Assembly (NCBI GenBank): GCA_021498095.1
Contig: JAIZWK010000001.1
Location: 740,448 to 804,447, forward strand
DNA: 64,000 bases
Source of the DNA: Candidatus Harpocratesius repetitus
GTDB taxonomy: Archaea; Asgardarchaeota; Lokiarchaeia; Sigyniarchaeales; Promethearchaeaceae
Reading direction: 5' to 3'
Part shown: positions 27,139-36,337 of the stretch, piece by piece
How positions within the stretch are numbered: the first letter of the stretch is position 1
How the letters are laid out: every line of letters starts with the position of its first letter
Made by a program: the position numbers and the translations under genes
The notes under the pieces: generated by a model
What the model saw: the letters and a program-made list of their open reading frames with translations, nothing else
Told to the model about the DNA's origin: nothing
Databases searched by the model: none

Positions 27139-27636
27139 ATGAAACATATACGTTTAAGGAGTTTTCCAACAAAATGTCGTTATTGTGGGAAAATGATTCT
27201 TTATTGGGAAAGCACGCGTGGAGCAAAAGTTTTCTTTAATCTCCCTATTTATGGCAAACCAATTCGACACCTATGTCGAAAATCAAAAAACTTAAAAAAT
27301 CCACCAATAATTAAAGAAACCGCTCTCGATCATTTAAAAAAAAAACTTGAAAAGCAGTCATTTCAATGCCCTGTTTGTGGAAAAATTTGTTCTACAGAAA
27401 AAGCTTTAAATAATCATATTCATCAAATGCAGAAATATGATGATCCTCATGCAGAATTCTCAGAAATGCTTGAGTTCATAGATTTTAATGAAAACTCACT
27501 AAACTTTAAATCTAATCCCCAAAGTTCTTTCAAAACGAATCATTCTATTAAAACAATTCAAGACAGATTTATTTTAAAAACACACCGAAAAGAAGATAAA
27601 ATCAAATTTGAAAATCTTATTAGGCGAAAGAAATAA
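27139..27636 (+). CDS. Zinc-finger protein with two CxxC modules
   Basis: 165 residues from ATG 27139 (a TTG is one codon before). The first zinc-like site CRYCGKMILYWEST pairs with the later HLCRKS. The second is a classical C2H2-like finger: CPVCGKICSTEKALNNHIHQM. The C-terminal 70 residues are basic and low-complexity. Nucleic-acid binding is likely; the target is unknown. Next on the strand are the profilin-like gene and a membrane-protein gene. Confidence 0.6.
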   Translation: MKHIRLRSFPTKCRYCGKMILYWESTRGAKVFFNLPIYGKPIRHLCRKSKNLKNPPIIKETALDHLKKKLEKQSFQCPVCGKICSTEKALNNHIHQMQKYDDPHAEFSEMLEFIDFNENSLNFKSNPQSSFKTNHSIKTIQDRFILKTHRKEDKIKFENLIRRKK

Positions 27637-27680
27637 ATTATAAACAACGAAAAAATACCCTAAATGGAGAAGTTAAAATA

Positions 27681-28325
27681 ATGCCTATCGATTTTGAAGG
27701 AATCTGTAATGAACTTTTCTCAAAACAACTTATTATTGCTGCTGTTGTTTCAAGAAAAAATGGAGAGATTGTATATATTTCCCCAAATTGGGAAATTGAC
27801 CCCTCCGATTTGGCTCAGTGCATAAGTAAATGGCAATCTCATTCACAATTTTTAAAATTACAAGATGTTAAGTATTCTCTATTAATGAACACTGCTGAAT
27901 ATTTTTCGGGAGTTAACTATAAAGATCGCACTTTCCTTTGTGGTGCTATTTCTCCTGATCCAGAAGATCAATATGTAGTTATAGGATTTGCCCCTGCAGG
28001 GGTTGATGGAAGAAGTGCTTATGTTGATGTTGTACGAGCTGCAAACAAAATGCGTGAAAGTGGTTCTTATGTTGATGAATCTCAATCATTCGGAAAGTAT
28101 GATGAAACTCCAGTTCAAGAAGGAACTGATACAGTTTCAGCAGCTAGTTCTTCTGGAAGTGTAAATCCCGCATTATTAGAGGAGATTAATGGTTTTCTTA
28201 CGTGGATCAATGATCCAAATGGTCTTGCAGGATATATTCAGTATTATTTAGATCAAAATGATGAGACTGTTTTAGCCAAGTTAGCACAAGCTTATCAAGA
28301 TTTCAGAAATGTATTTGGTTTTTAA
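27681..28325 (+). CDS. Profilin-like protein with C-terminal extension
   Basis: 214 residues; GGAG lies 10 bases before the ATG. Residues 1-130 follow the profilin order: a first helix CNELFSKQLI, AAVVSRKNGEIVYIS, IDPSDLAQCISKW, LQDVKYSLLMNTAEYFSGVN (the profilin G-x-K-Y-x-x-L strand), FLCGAIS and YVVIGFAPAGVDGRSAYVDV before a last helix VVRAANKM. The insert SPDPEDQ sits where Asgard profilins have an extra loop. An acidic, Ser-rich extension and a short helical tail (about 145-214) are added. Lokiarchaeal profilins bind eukaryotic actin. Roadblock/LC7, which shares the alpha/beta layout, is the alternative. Confidence 0.65.
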   Translation: MPIDFEGICNELFSKQLIIAAVVSRKNGEIVYISPNWEIDPSDLAQCISKWQSHSQFLKLQDVKYSLLMNTAEYFSGVNYKDRTFLCGAISPDPEDQYVVIGFAPAGVDGRSAYVDVVRAANKMRESGSYVDESQSFGKYDETPVQEGTDTVSAASSSGSVNPALLEEINGFLTWINDPNGLAGYIQYYLDQNDETVLAKLAQAYQDFRNVFGF

Positions 28326-28388
28326 ATGAAATAAATGCAAATTTTTTATTAACAAATTTTCCTTTTTTTCAAGAAAACTATAAAAAAA

Positions 28389-29090
28389 ATGATGTGGATT
28401 GAAATTAACATGGATTTAACCTTATATGTTAAGCACGATGACGATTTTGTCGAAACTGAGAAAGTCAAGCCCAATGAACTCTCTCTTGTACTGGACAAAG
28501 ATAAAAAAGAAATTTTTGTTTATCGTCCAAAAGATCAAATTATCTATGATGAATATGAATCTGAAGAACTATATAATCAAATTTTAAACAAATTTCTCAA
28601 TCCAAATATCATTCTATTATCAAATCTTAAACCATCAGAAAATGAAACAGAACAAATTCAAAAAATAAAGGAATTTATTCTTGCAGCCCAGCCTTCTCCT
28701 TTCTTGTTCAAAATTGGGAATTTTTTTCAAAATCTTTTTTTATTTAGAAAAATTCGTCGCAATATTGAAATATTCCAAAATTATCAACAATCAGGTGTAT
28801 GGCGTCGTCGACTATCTAATCAAACAAATCTCCGTAAATTAAGCATTTTTAATGTTATTTTATCATTAATCATATCAATAATATCAATATTAATAATATT
28901 CTTAGCAATTAAACCTATATATTATTCTCATTTTTCCATAGAATCTCTTCAATTTTGGTTGGAAAATTTAACAATATATGAAGGATTGATATTCTTCTTT
29001 TCACTTGTGTTATTATTTGTCAATTTCATTTTTGTATTGTTTCCATTGAAATTTCCAATTAAACCAAAAAAATATTCACAACTAAAATAA
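28389..29090 (+). CDS. Membrane-anchored protein of unknown function
   Basis: 233 residues, or 226 from ATG 28410. The soluble N-terminal 80 residues contain VKPNELSLVLDKDKKEIFVY, a pattern seen in small Asgard gelsolin-like or roadblock-adjacent modules, but I cannot assign it firmly. A basic region with FRKIRRNIEIFQNYQQ follows, and two hydrophobic helices (about 152-172 and 198-220) anchor the C-terminus. It begins 63 bases after the profilin-like gene on the same strand, so a cytoskeleton-membrane link is possible and untested. Confidence 0.5.
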   Translation: MMWIEINMDLTLYVKHDDDFVETEKVKPNELSLVLDKDKKEIFVYRPKDQIIYDEYESEELYNQILNKFLNPNIILLSNLKPSENETEQIQKIKEFILAAQPSPFLFKIGNFFQNLFLFRKIRRNIEIFQNYQQSGVWRRRLSNQTNLRKLSIFNVILSLIISIISILIIFLAIKPIYYSHFSIESLQFWLENLTIYEGLIFFFSLVLLFVNFIFVLFPLKFPIKPKKYSQLK

Positions 29091-29164
29091 AGTTACTAAT
29101 TAAGCTATAGGCGGATATTTTTTCTATAAAAATTAAAAGCGATTATTTTCACATCACCTATAAC

Positions 29165-30118
29165 TTGAATTTTAATTCGAATGCTTTGGGTAAATATTCT
29201 TCTTCAAATGATTTATTTTCAGAGAAATGTCCTTATTGCCTAAAAGAAGAAAGCATTGTAGATCCCCAACGGGGTGAACGAATTTGTTCGAATTGTGGTA
29301 CAATTCTTGAATCAAGATTAATCGATTCTCAGGCAGAATGGAGAGATTTTCATCAAGATATCAATAATTCAAGATCTCGGGTTGGGTTACCATCATCTTT
29401 AATACTTCATGATAAAGGTCTACCAACCGTAATAGATAGTCGAGATTATGATGCAAAAGGACAAAAACTATCACCTCGAAATCGTCAAATGGCTTATAAG
29501 TTAAGAAAGTGGCAGATACGTCTTAATATCCAAACTTCTAGAGATCGAAATCTCTCTATTGCAATGTCAGAACTAATTCGTGTTTCATATCAATTAAATC
29601 TAACAAAATTAGTTCAAGAAACCGCTGCTTTATTATATAGAAGATCTGTTGATATGAATATCATAAAGGGAAGAACAATTGAAAGTATGGTTGCTGCATC
29701 ATTATATACATCTTGTCGACTATTAAACATTCCAAAATCATTAGATGAAATTTGTGATATAACTTCGGTAACAAAACATGATTTAAGCAAGAGTTATAGA
29801 GTAATTGTTCATTACATGCATTTACGTATACCAACGATTATTCCTGCTCGTTTTGTATCAAAATTTGCTCATGTTTTAAAAATATCTCCTGAATCTCAAT
29901 ATCAAGCAGCAAAAATTCTGCGTTTTGCTCAGCAAAAAGGTATTACTTCTGGGAAAGATCCAAGTAGTCTTGCGGCAGCATCATTATATTTAGCAACTCT
30001 TTTATCAGGAGAAAACAAAACCCAAAAAGAAATTGCTGAAGTTGCTAAAATTACTGAGGTAACAGTTAGAAACCGCTACAAAGAGCTAATGAATTCACTA
30101 AACTTAAAAATTAATTAA
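29165..30118 (+). CDS. tfb: Transcription initiation factor TFB
   Basis: 317 residues. The zinc ribbon is CPYCLKEESIV...GERICSNCGTILE, followed by the B-reader/linker WRDFHQDINNSRSRVGLPSS. Two cyclin repeats follow: about 110-205 (LSIAMSELIRVSYQLNL, SLYTSCRLLNIPKSLDEI) and 210-310 (FAHVLKISPESQYQAAKIL, SLAAASLYLATLLSGENKTQKEIAEVAKITEVTVRNRYKEL), the last with the BRE-recognition helix. Start appears to be TTG 29165, since the nearby ATG is out of frame. Recruits RNA polymerase to TATA/BRE promoters. Confidence 0.95.
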   Translation: MNFNSNALGKYSSSNDLFSEKCPYCLKEESIVDPQRGERICSNCGTILESRLIDSQAEWRDFHQDINNSRSRVGLPSSLILHDKGLPTVIDSRDYDAKGQKLSPRNRQMAYKLRKWQIRLNIQTSRDRNLSIAMSELIRVSYQLNLTKLVQETAALLYRRSVDMNIIKGRTIESMVAASLYTSCRLLNIPKSLDEICDITSVTKHDLSKSYRVIVHYMHLRIPTIIPARFVSKFAHVLKISPESQYQAAKILRFAQQKGITSGKDPSSLAAASLYLATLLSGENKTQKEIAEVAKITEVTVRNRYKELMNSLNLKIN

Positions 30119-30173
30119 TTTTAATTATATAAATATTCTTTTAGAAATAGAAAAAATTTTCATTTGATTTAAC

Positions 30174-30323
30174 TTATATTGCTTTAACTCGTTTTATTAC
30201 CTGTGGTCGCTTTTTATATAAGACACGAGCACCACAATGTGGGCATTTTACTCCTGGTAATTGGCTTAATTGCTCTCTGGTGACTTCTTTTTGACAATCT
30301 TTACTTGCACATACATAGACCAT
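30174..30323 (-). CDS. rpo12: RNA polymerase subunit Rpo12 (RpoP)
   Basis: 49 residues from ATG at 30321-30323. MVYVCASKDCQKEV, then CPHCGARVLYKKRPQVIKRV, forms the zinc ribbon (C..C...CPHC) of archaeal RpoP / eukaryotic RPABC4. The typical length is 45-50 residues. Convergent with TFB, 56 bases away. It bridges Rpo3 and Rpo10 in the assembled polymerase. Confidence 0.93.
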   Translation of the reverse strand: MVYVCASKDCQKEVTREQLSQLPGVKCPHCGARVLYKKRPQVIKRVKAI

Positions 30324-30371
30324 ATTTCTTTAAATATCGGATAAAGTTTAAATTTTTCGATATAATCAAAT

Positions 30372-30917
30372 TCAAGAAACTAATAGGATATTTTCGAAAT
30401 CTTCCGGATTTTTGGTAGTTTGGAGAATATTCAATATGGGAACTCTATGTAACTCCATGTGGTGTATAAAAAATTCATAAGGCCAATATCCAATAATATA
30501 ATCTTCTTGAGACTTAAGACGGGCGATTAAATAACCTTCTCTTATCTCATTTTCAAACTTTTTTTTATTAGAAGTTGATTCGCTGGAGGGTTGTTTTTCT
30601 TCTTTTTTTATCACTTTTTTTTTTGTTCGTAGTAGAATATAGTAATTTTGGATTTGCATTTCTTTAATTTGACCATATGTAATTACTTCTACTATGTTAT
30701 TAAGTGAATAGGCTTTTTTTTTTCGAGTTAGTTCATTATAATTCATTAAAAAATTTTGAAAATTATCAAATGATTCAACCAATTCAGTATGATAAAAGAA
30801 GGTTAGATTCCAATTTTTATCGATTTCATATCCCTTTCCTTTAAAATATACCTTAAACACACCGTCTTCTTTAAGATCTCCTTTGAGATCATTTTTGGGA
30901 TCTTCTAGCTTCTTCAT
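30372..30917 (-). CDS. Hypothetical protein
   Basis: 181 residues, no recognised domain. The sequence is mixed alpha/beta with Lys-rich ends. FKVYFKGKGYEIDKNWNLTFFYHTE and EGYLIARLKSQEDYIIGYWPYEFF are the most structured parts, split by a low-complexity Lys/Ser stretch at about 106-122. No signal peptide or membrane helix. Sits 48 bases before Rpo12 on the same strand, so co-transcription is likely. Confidence 0.55.
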   Translation of the reverse strand: MKKLEDPKNDLKGDLKEDGVFKVYFKGKGYEIDKNWNLTFFYHTELVESFDNFQNFLMNYNELTRKKKAYSLNNIVEVITYGQIKEMQIQNYYILLRTKKKVIKKEEKQPSSESTSNKKKFENEIREGYLIARLKSQEDYIIGYWPYEFFIHHMELHRVPILNILQTTKNPEDFENILLVS

Positions 30918-31023
30918 TTTCTTTGGTAATAAATGTGGGCTGATAACTTAAGAATTTTTGTGGATTCTATTCTGAAATCGAAGCTTTTTAAAAAAAAGAG
31001 TTCACAACATAATATGAGAGCAA

Positions 31024-32289
31024 GTGTCAAAAAACACACAAAAAATTTTAAAAATTAACGATCCAATTCATGGATTTGTAATATTTCCCAATTTTATACG
31101 TAAAATCGTTGATTCAAAAGAAATTCAACGATTAATGCGAATTCGACAACTTTCTGGAACTAATCATGTATTTCCTGGTGCAAATCATACAAGATTTGAA
31201 CATTCGTTAGGTGTGGCTGCTTTAGCTCAACGTCTTTTAAATAATTTAGTTACTTATCATGGTGTGGATCTTTCTTCTGATGATATAAACAACTGTGTGA
31301 TTGCTGCTCTCTGTCATGATGTCGGCCATGGTCCTTTCTCTCATAATTTTGAAAGTATCTTACTAAAGTACAATAATCGAGATCATGAAGATTATACGGA
31401 ATGGATTATAACCGACTCAGAATTAGGTGATATCATTAATAATCTAGGCTATGATAAAAAATTCATTGCTGATGTAGCTACAGGTAGAATTCTTTCAAAA
31501 GGAAATACTAAAGGAGCATTAATTTCACAAATTCTCACCAGTGCAGTAAATGTAGATTCTATGGATTACTTGCTTCGTGATAATTATCACTGTGGAACTG
31601 AAGGAAGACCTGTGGACATAAATCGTCTTCTTCTTTCTATTGATCAATTGAATGAAACTATTTTAGGAATTGATATTAATGCATTGATTGCTCTCGAAGG
31701 TTACCTTTTATCGAGAATAAGTTCATTTCGTACTATTTATTTCCATAAAACCTGCCGCGCAGTTCAAATTATGCTATCAGAAGCAATTGATCAACTAGTA
31801 CAAGAAAAAAGAATTTTAGATTATCACACTCCAGATGATTATACACAATGGGATGATTATGTTCTTTGGACAGAATTAATTCGATCAAAAAGTGCCAAAC
31901 CTATGATTCAAGCAATTCAAAAGCGTGAATTACTAAAAAGTTGTTATGAATCTCGAATTGAGATGGCTGATCTTAAAATTAATATTATTGAAATTAAGGA
32001 AAAATTATCAGAAAGATCAAAGATTCCAATAAAAAATATTTTTATTGATCTTCCCAGTTCACCAAATGTTCCATATAATCATATCAGTCAAACCCGTCCG
32101 AATGAAATTTATACCTTTAAACGAACTGGGAATGGTGAAAAAAAATTAGTTAAACTTGAAGATTACTCTCTTTTTTTTAATCATTTTAAGGGTCACCTTC
32201 AATTAATTCGAGTATACACGTGGCCTAAATACCGTGTTCAATTAGGTCGTACATGTAAAGAAATACTCGGTAAACCGAAATTCAGTTAA
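31024..32289 (+). CDS. HD-domain phosphohydrolase (SAMHD1/dGTPase-like, COG1078)
   Basis: 421 residues from GTG 31024. NDPIHGFVIFP and TRFEHSLGVAALAQRLL give the first metal His. CHDVGHGPFSHNFE is the HD pair, followed by the second-shell DHEDYTEW, and VDSMDYLLRDNYHCGTEG completes the H...HD...D set. Members of this family hydrolyse dNTPs or cyclic or other phosphate esters. The C-terminal region has FKRTGNGEKKLVKLEDYS and a small alpha/beta lid. Substrate unknown. Confidence 0.88.
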   Translation: MSKNTQKILKINDPIHGFVIFPNFIRKIVDSKEIQRLMRIRQLSGTNHVFPGANHTRFEHSLGVAALAQRLLNNLVTYHGVDLSSDDINNCVIAALCHDVGHGPFSHNFESILLKYNNRDHEDYTEWIITDSELGDIINNLGYDKKFIADVATGRILSKGNTKGALISQILTSAVNVDSMDYLLRDNYHCGTEGRPVDINRLLLSIDQLNETILGIDINALIALEGYLLSRISSFRTIYFHKTCRAVQIMLSEAIDQLVQEKRILDYHTPDDYTQWDDYVLWTELIRSKSAKPMIQAIQKRELLKSCYESRIEMADLKINIIEIKEKLSERSKIPIKNIFIDLPSSPNVPYNHISQTRPNEIYTFKRTGNGEKKLVKLEDYSLFFNHFKGHLQLIRVYTWPKYRVQLGRTCKEILGKPKFS

Positions 32290-32361
32290 AATTCTTTTGA
32301 TTAATGAATGTATTCGTACAATATCAAAGTTTATTGCTAATGTGGAATACTTTTTATCAGT

Positions 32362-34740
32362 ATGGCTAAAAAATCTCGTCCTCCCTATCTCGGTAAGGTT
32401 TGCTTATTTTGGTGTGATAATTGTGATTTACCCCTATTTGATAATTATCCTTGTAACCGATGCCATTCTTCTCCAAGACAAGTAAAAATATCACCTCCTG
32501 GAGATGTCCGTCCTGCATTTTTTCATGATTATCAACTTTTACAAAAAGTAATAAATAGGGATTATGGTTTAATTGGAGAAGTACTTTTTCCAAGTAATAA
32601 AGTGATGTTATTAAACCGAATTGGAGGGGTTGACCGTACAGACGAAGTTATTATATCGGGACAAGTTGTAGGACAGTTTTATTATGACCCATTCAAAATG
32701 GATTATTTCTTCCATCCACGATTGATTGGTGGAAAAATGATTTCTGACATTTATTCTTCCGTAATGCAGCATAAATCATCATTGTTTGCACAACCAAAAT
32801 CTATTTGGCTTAATGGTGATGGTGAATCTTTTTATTATCAAGGAAAATCTATATTAGTTCCTGGAGTTTACAATTATTCTCAAGATATTAAAGTGGATGA
32901 TTATATCTTGGTTTATTCAGCGGATTCTGGAAATTATATTGGAATTAGTGTAGCAAAAGCCTCTTCACAAGAAATCTCCGCTATGATAAAATCTGGTCGT
33001 GGGAACGTGGCAAAAAATCGTTTTCATATAAAATCTGCTTCTGAGACTCTCTTTTTTTCTCAAAATATAAAAGAAAAGATTAAAAATTCAAAAGATTTAA
33101 GCAAATTTCATGACTCAACTAATTCCAGCTCAAAGAGCACTACAAACACTTTAAACACTTCAAAAATCTCAGATATTTCCCTTACTCCATTTTTCACAGA
33201 GAATGCTGAAGAAATCAAAAAAATGAATACTATCTTTTCTATTAACATTAGTCAAAATTATCTTGGCAAAAACTTAGATACTGAATCACTCGAATTTATT
33301 AATCCAGAGCATTCCAAATGGTTAAATTCCCTTCTTTCATCCACTCAACTATTAATTCATCAACAAAATCTCCTAAATCTTTATCGAATTTATTTTGCAA
33401 ATTATTCATTTATTCAAGAAAAGATTTCTAAAGCTATCAAATTTATACGAAAAACTGTAAAAAATGTAAACAAACCTCCTGCTGTTGCATATTCGGGAGG
33501 TAAAGACAGTTTGGCCGTTCTTCTACTCGTTTATCGCGCTCTTGGGCCTAAATTTAAAATCTTTTTTGCAAATACAGGCATAGAATTACCAGAAGTTGAA
33601 GAAAATGTCCAAAAAGTAGCCGAAGTCCTTAAGATGGAGGATAAACTGTTAGTTAAAAATGCTGGACGAACCTTTTGGGAATTATTACCTAGTTTCGGCC
33701 CTCCAGGAAGAGACTATCGATATTGTTGTCATTCACTCAAAGCCAAGCAAATAATGAGCTTGATTCAAGAATTATATAATGGAAAGAAAGTGTTGAGTTT
33801 TCTCGGACAACGGCAGTATGAATCGTTAAATCGGGCTCAATCTAAGAGAATTTATGTGAATACATTCATTCCACTTCAAATTGCAGCAACACCCATTAAA
33901 GATTGGATTTCGCTCTTTTTATGGGTTTTTATTGTATGTGAACCTGTATTTGCTCACAATAGTGATCAAAATCAAATAATACTCGATATTCCCATCACAC
34001 CCCTATATTTTTCTGGACATGAAAGACTTGGATGTTATCTCTGTCCAGCATCGAATTTGGCCACCTTTGATTTACTTCAAGAGACTCATCCTATTCTACA
34101 TTCTGAATGGTTCTCTTACTTAACTAATTATGCTGAAAAATATGGACTTCCTGCTGAATGGGTTAAATATGGTTTATGGCGGTATAAAAAACTACCTCCA
34201 CAGTGGAGAAATTTACTTACTGAAAAAAAAATTCAATATCAGTTTCATAACCCTTCCCCCAATCATGATCTTCAAATCTCCATAACTAAAGGTTTTTCTC
34301 CATGTCTTCAGACAGGATATTCTGTTAAAGGGCGATTTTCTCAAGTTATTGAGTTAGCTCATTTAGTCGATTTTCTTCCCGCATTAACCTCTGAATTTGA
34401 ATATGATAAAGAAATTGATGTTATATCAGGTCGTGGCTCTTACAAAAAGCTTAAGTATCGTTTCAACCTTTTTTCGGATGGGTCAATATTTCTTTTAAGT
34501 CCAGAGCGCAATTTTGATTATCAATCATGGTTTCAATATTTGTTCACAACTGTCTATCGTTCTTTCTTTTGTAATCAGTGTGAAACATGTATTAACGTAT
34601 GTCCCACACACGCCATCAAGCTCACAGATTCTCAAATTATTATAAACCCTACAGTATGTACTTCGTGTAAAATGTGCATTTCTCATTGTCCCTATTTTCA
34701 AATTGGAAAATCTGTAGTGAATCGTTTATTCTTGAACTAA
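32362..34740 (+). CDS. PP-loop sulfotransferase/reductase with PUA and 4Fe-4S domains (PAPS-reductase-like)
   Basis: 792 residues, a multi-domain fusion. The N-terminal zinc ribbon is CLFWCDNCDLP...CNRCHSS. A PUA-like RNA-binding module follows at about 165-225 (VPGVYNYSQDIKVDDYILVYS, GISVAKASSQEI). The PAPS-reductase PP-loop is AVAYSGGKDSLAVLLLVY (about 375). RYCCHSLKAKQIM and ERLGCYLCPASNLATFDLL supply cysteines. At the C-terminus is a two-cluster ferredoxin: CNQCETCINVCPTHAI and CTSCKMCISHCPYF. This combination is a known archaeal PAPS-reductase-like family, and RNA or sulfur-relay function is likelier than assimilatory sulfate reduction. Starts 72 bases after the HD gene. Confidence 0.8.
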   Translation: MAKKSRPPYLGKVCLFWCDNCDLPLFDNYPCNRCHSSPRQVKISPPGDVRPAFFHDYQLLQKVINRDYGLIGEVLFPSNKVMLLNRIGGVDRTDEVIISGQVVGQFYYDPFKMDYFFHPRLIGGKMISDIYSSVMQHKSSLFAQPKSIWLNGDGESFYYQGKSILVPGVYNYSQDIKVDDYILVYSADSGNYIGISVAKASSQEISAMIKSGRGNVAKNRFHIKSASETLFFSQNIKEKIKNSKDLSKFHDSTNSSSKSTTNTLNTSKISDISLTPFFTENAEEIKKMNTIFSINISQNYLGKNLDTESLEFINPEHSKWLNSLLSSTQLLIHQQNLLNLYRIYFANYSFIQEKISKAIKFIRKTVKNVNKPPAVAYSGGKDSLAVLLLVYRALGPKFKIFFANTGIELPEVEENVQKVAEVLKMEDKLLVKNAGRTFWELLPSFGPPGRDYRYCCHSLKAKQIMSLIQELYNGKKVLSFLGQRQYESLNRAQSKRIYVNTFIPLQIAATPIKDWISLFLWVFIVCEPVFAHNSDQNQIILDIPITPLYFSGHERLGCYLCPASNLATFDLLQETHPILHSEWFSYLTNYAEKYGLPAEWVKYGLWRYKKLPPQWRNLLTEKKIQYQFHNPSPNHDLQISITKGFSPCLQTGYSVKGRFSQVIELAHLVDFLPALTSEFEYDKEIDVISGRGSYKKLKYRFNLFSDGSIFLLSPERNFDYQSWFQYLFTTVYRSFFCNQCETCINVCPTHAIKLTDSQIIINPTVCTSCKMCISHCPYFQIGKSVVNRLFLN

Positions 34741-34826
34741 ATTAATCCCAATAAAAGACAAAAAGAAGCTGAAAAATAATCAACAAAAAGGATTAATGGT
34801 TATCTGCTCTATAAAATAGTGATTTA

Positions 34827-36134
34827 ATGCAAAATTTTCCTGATAATCAAGAATTACAACTTGTTAAAAAGCGTAACTTAGTGATTTTATTTTTAATGAA
34901 TTTAATTCAAGGATTTGGCTTTTCGCTATTTTCAGTGGTGTATCAACCGTTTCTATTCCAAATTACTGGTTCAACAACGATGATAGGATTAATTGTAACA
35001 ATCGGAGGTATAATGCAATTTCTTCCTCAACATTTAGCAGGGAAATTTTCTGATCGACATGGACGAAAGATAATGATAGGAATTGGCTTGTTGGTTATAG
35101 CAGTTGGGTTGATTCCATTGAGTTTTTCAACGAGTTTGATTTTTGTTGTCATTGGCAGCGTTTTTTTTTACTTAGGGTTTGGAATCTTAGATCCTTCTTT
35201 ACAAAATTTTGTGAATGAAAATAGTGCTCAAAAACGGGGAGGTTTTTCCTATGGTTTAATGTTTTTCTCTTATTTTGGAGGGAATATTGGAGGAAATTTA
35301 TTGATTACATCATTGGGTGAAGATTACACTGCCCAATTTTATTTTCAGATTTTGATTTATATAATTTTGGTTGAATGGTTGCTTCAATTTATATTTCTTA
35401 ATGATCAGTGGCATCGAATAATCAAGGGTAAAATAGATCAAATGGATAAAACACTAAGTGTTTATTCATTAAGCGGGCAAGAACTTAAAATGGAAATATT
35501 AAATGGAAAACAATTAGCTAAACAGCCCGATTTTCACCCTACACAGATTTCTATAGTGAAAATTATTTTTAATAACAAGAAAGTGAGAAATTCTATCATA
35601 TTTTTTACCATGGATACCTTTTTTTGGGGAACTTCTTTAGCCATTTACAATGGTGGATTAGTCGCAAACTATAATTTAAGTAAGGAAGATTTGGCAGTTC
35701 TACTCTTAATATTTAATATCTCAAATTTAGTTTTGCAAATACCTGCAGGACATTTTGTAGATAAAATTGGTAAACGGAAGGCATTAATTCTGAGTGAATC
35801 GATAGGATTGATTTTCTTCTTTTTGAATATTGTTTCTTGGCTTTTTCAAGATCAAATTCTTATGCCTTTATTGATAATTGCTCAAATAATGTTCGGATTT
35901 TTAGTTGCTTTATTTATTCCTGCAATGTTCATGGTTACAACGAACTTGGATGAGCATAGAACAGCTGAAGCATATGGAGTAGTGAGTGTTGTAAAAGGGT
36001 TAGCTTTTATGCCGACAGGTCTTCTTGGTGGTCTTTTAATTGATCATGTGCATTATATAGCCCCTTTTATCTTCACAATTGTTGGAATTTTTATAGAACT
36101 TTGGTTTTTAGTTAAGTTTTATCCTCAAGATTAA
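34827..36134 (+). CDS. MFS transporter
   Basis: 435 residues, about 12 membrane helices in two halves. The MFS motif A, GKFSDRHGRKIMIG, is in loop 2-3 and its counterpart GHFVDKIGKRKALI is in loop 8-9. The central loop is long and charged (about 195-250). No substrate-specific motif is visible; drug/H+ antiporter-like exporters have this shape. Separate from the second MFS gene, which is convergent. Confidence 0.85.
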   Translation: MQNFPDNQELQLVKKRNLVILFLMNLIQGFGFSLFSVVYQPFLFQITGSTTMIGLIVTIGGIMQFLPQHLAGKFSDRHGRKIMIGIGLLVIAVGLIPLSFSTSLIFVVIGSVFFYLGFGILDPSLQNFVNENSAQKRGGFSYGLMFFSYFGGNIGGNLLITSLGEDYTAQFYFQILIYIILVEWLLQFIFLNDQWHRIIKGKIDQMDKTLSVYSLSGQELKMEILNGKQLAKQPDFHPTQISIVKIIFNNKKVRNSIIFFTMDTFFWGTSLAIYNGGLVANYNLSKEDLAVLLLIFNISNLVLQIPAGHFVDKIGKRKALILSESIGLIFFFLNIVSWLFQDQILMPLLIIAQIMFGFLVALFIPAMFMVTTNLDEHRTAEAYGVVSVVKGLAFMPTGLLGGLLIDHVHYIAPFIFTIVGIFIELWFLVKFYPQD

Positions 36135-36337
36135 TTATTAAATCAAATTTTTAAAAAAAATAATTATTTGAATAGATTAGAGCGATCAAGCGATTAAGCA
36201 ATTATTTGATCAACTAATGCAGTTATTAATTTATCAATTTTATACGAATTTGCTACATAACGATAATATAGATTTGCATTTTATAGAAAAAGTAAAAAAA
36301 ATTTTCTTTTCGTGTAAATATAAGAATTAAAAAAAAA
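36135..36337. other. Convergent intergenic region
   Basis: About 200 AT-rich bases between two convergent transporter genes. It should hold both transcription ends; no clear stem-loop is visible. Confidence 0.35.

Noticed and set aside
27681..28325. Roadblock/LC7 domain as the identity of the profilin-like protein
   Set aside because: The KYSLL strand, the glycine-cysteine strand and the final helix fit profilin better; kept as the alternative.
32297..32485. Second open frame overlapping the start of the PP-loop fusion
   Set aside because: It is in another frame over the zinc-ribbon coding sequence and has no independent support.
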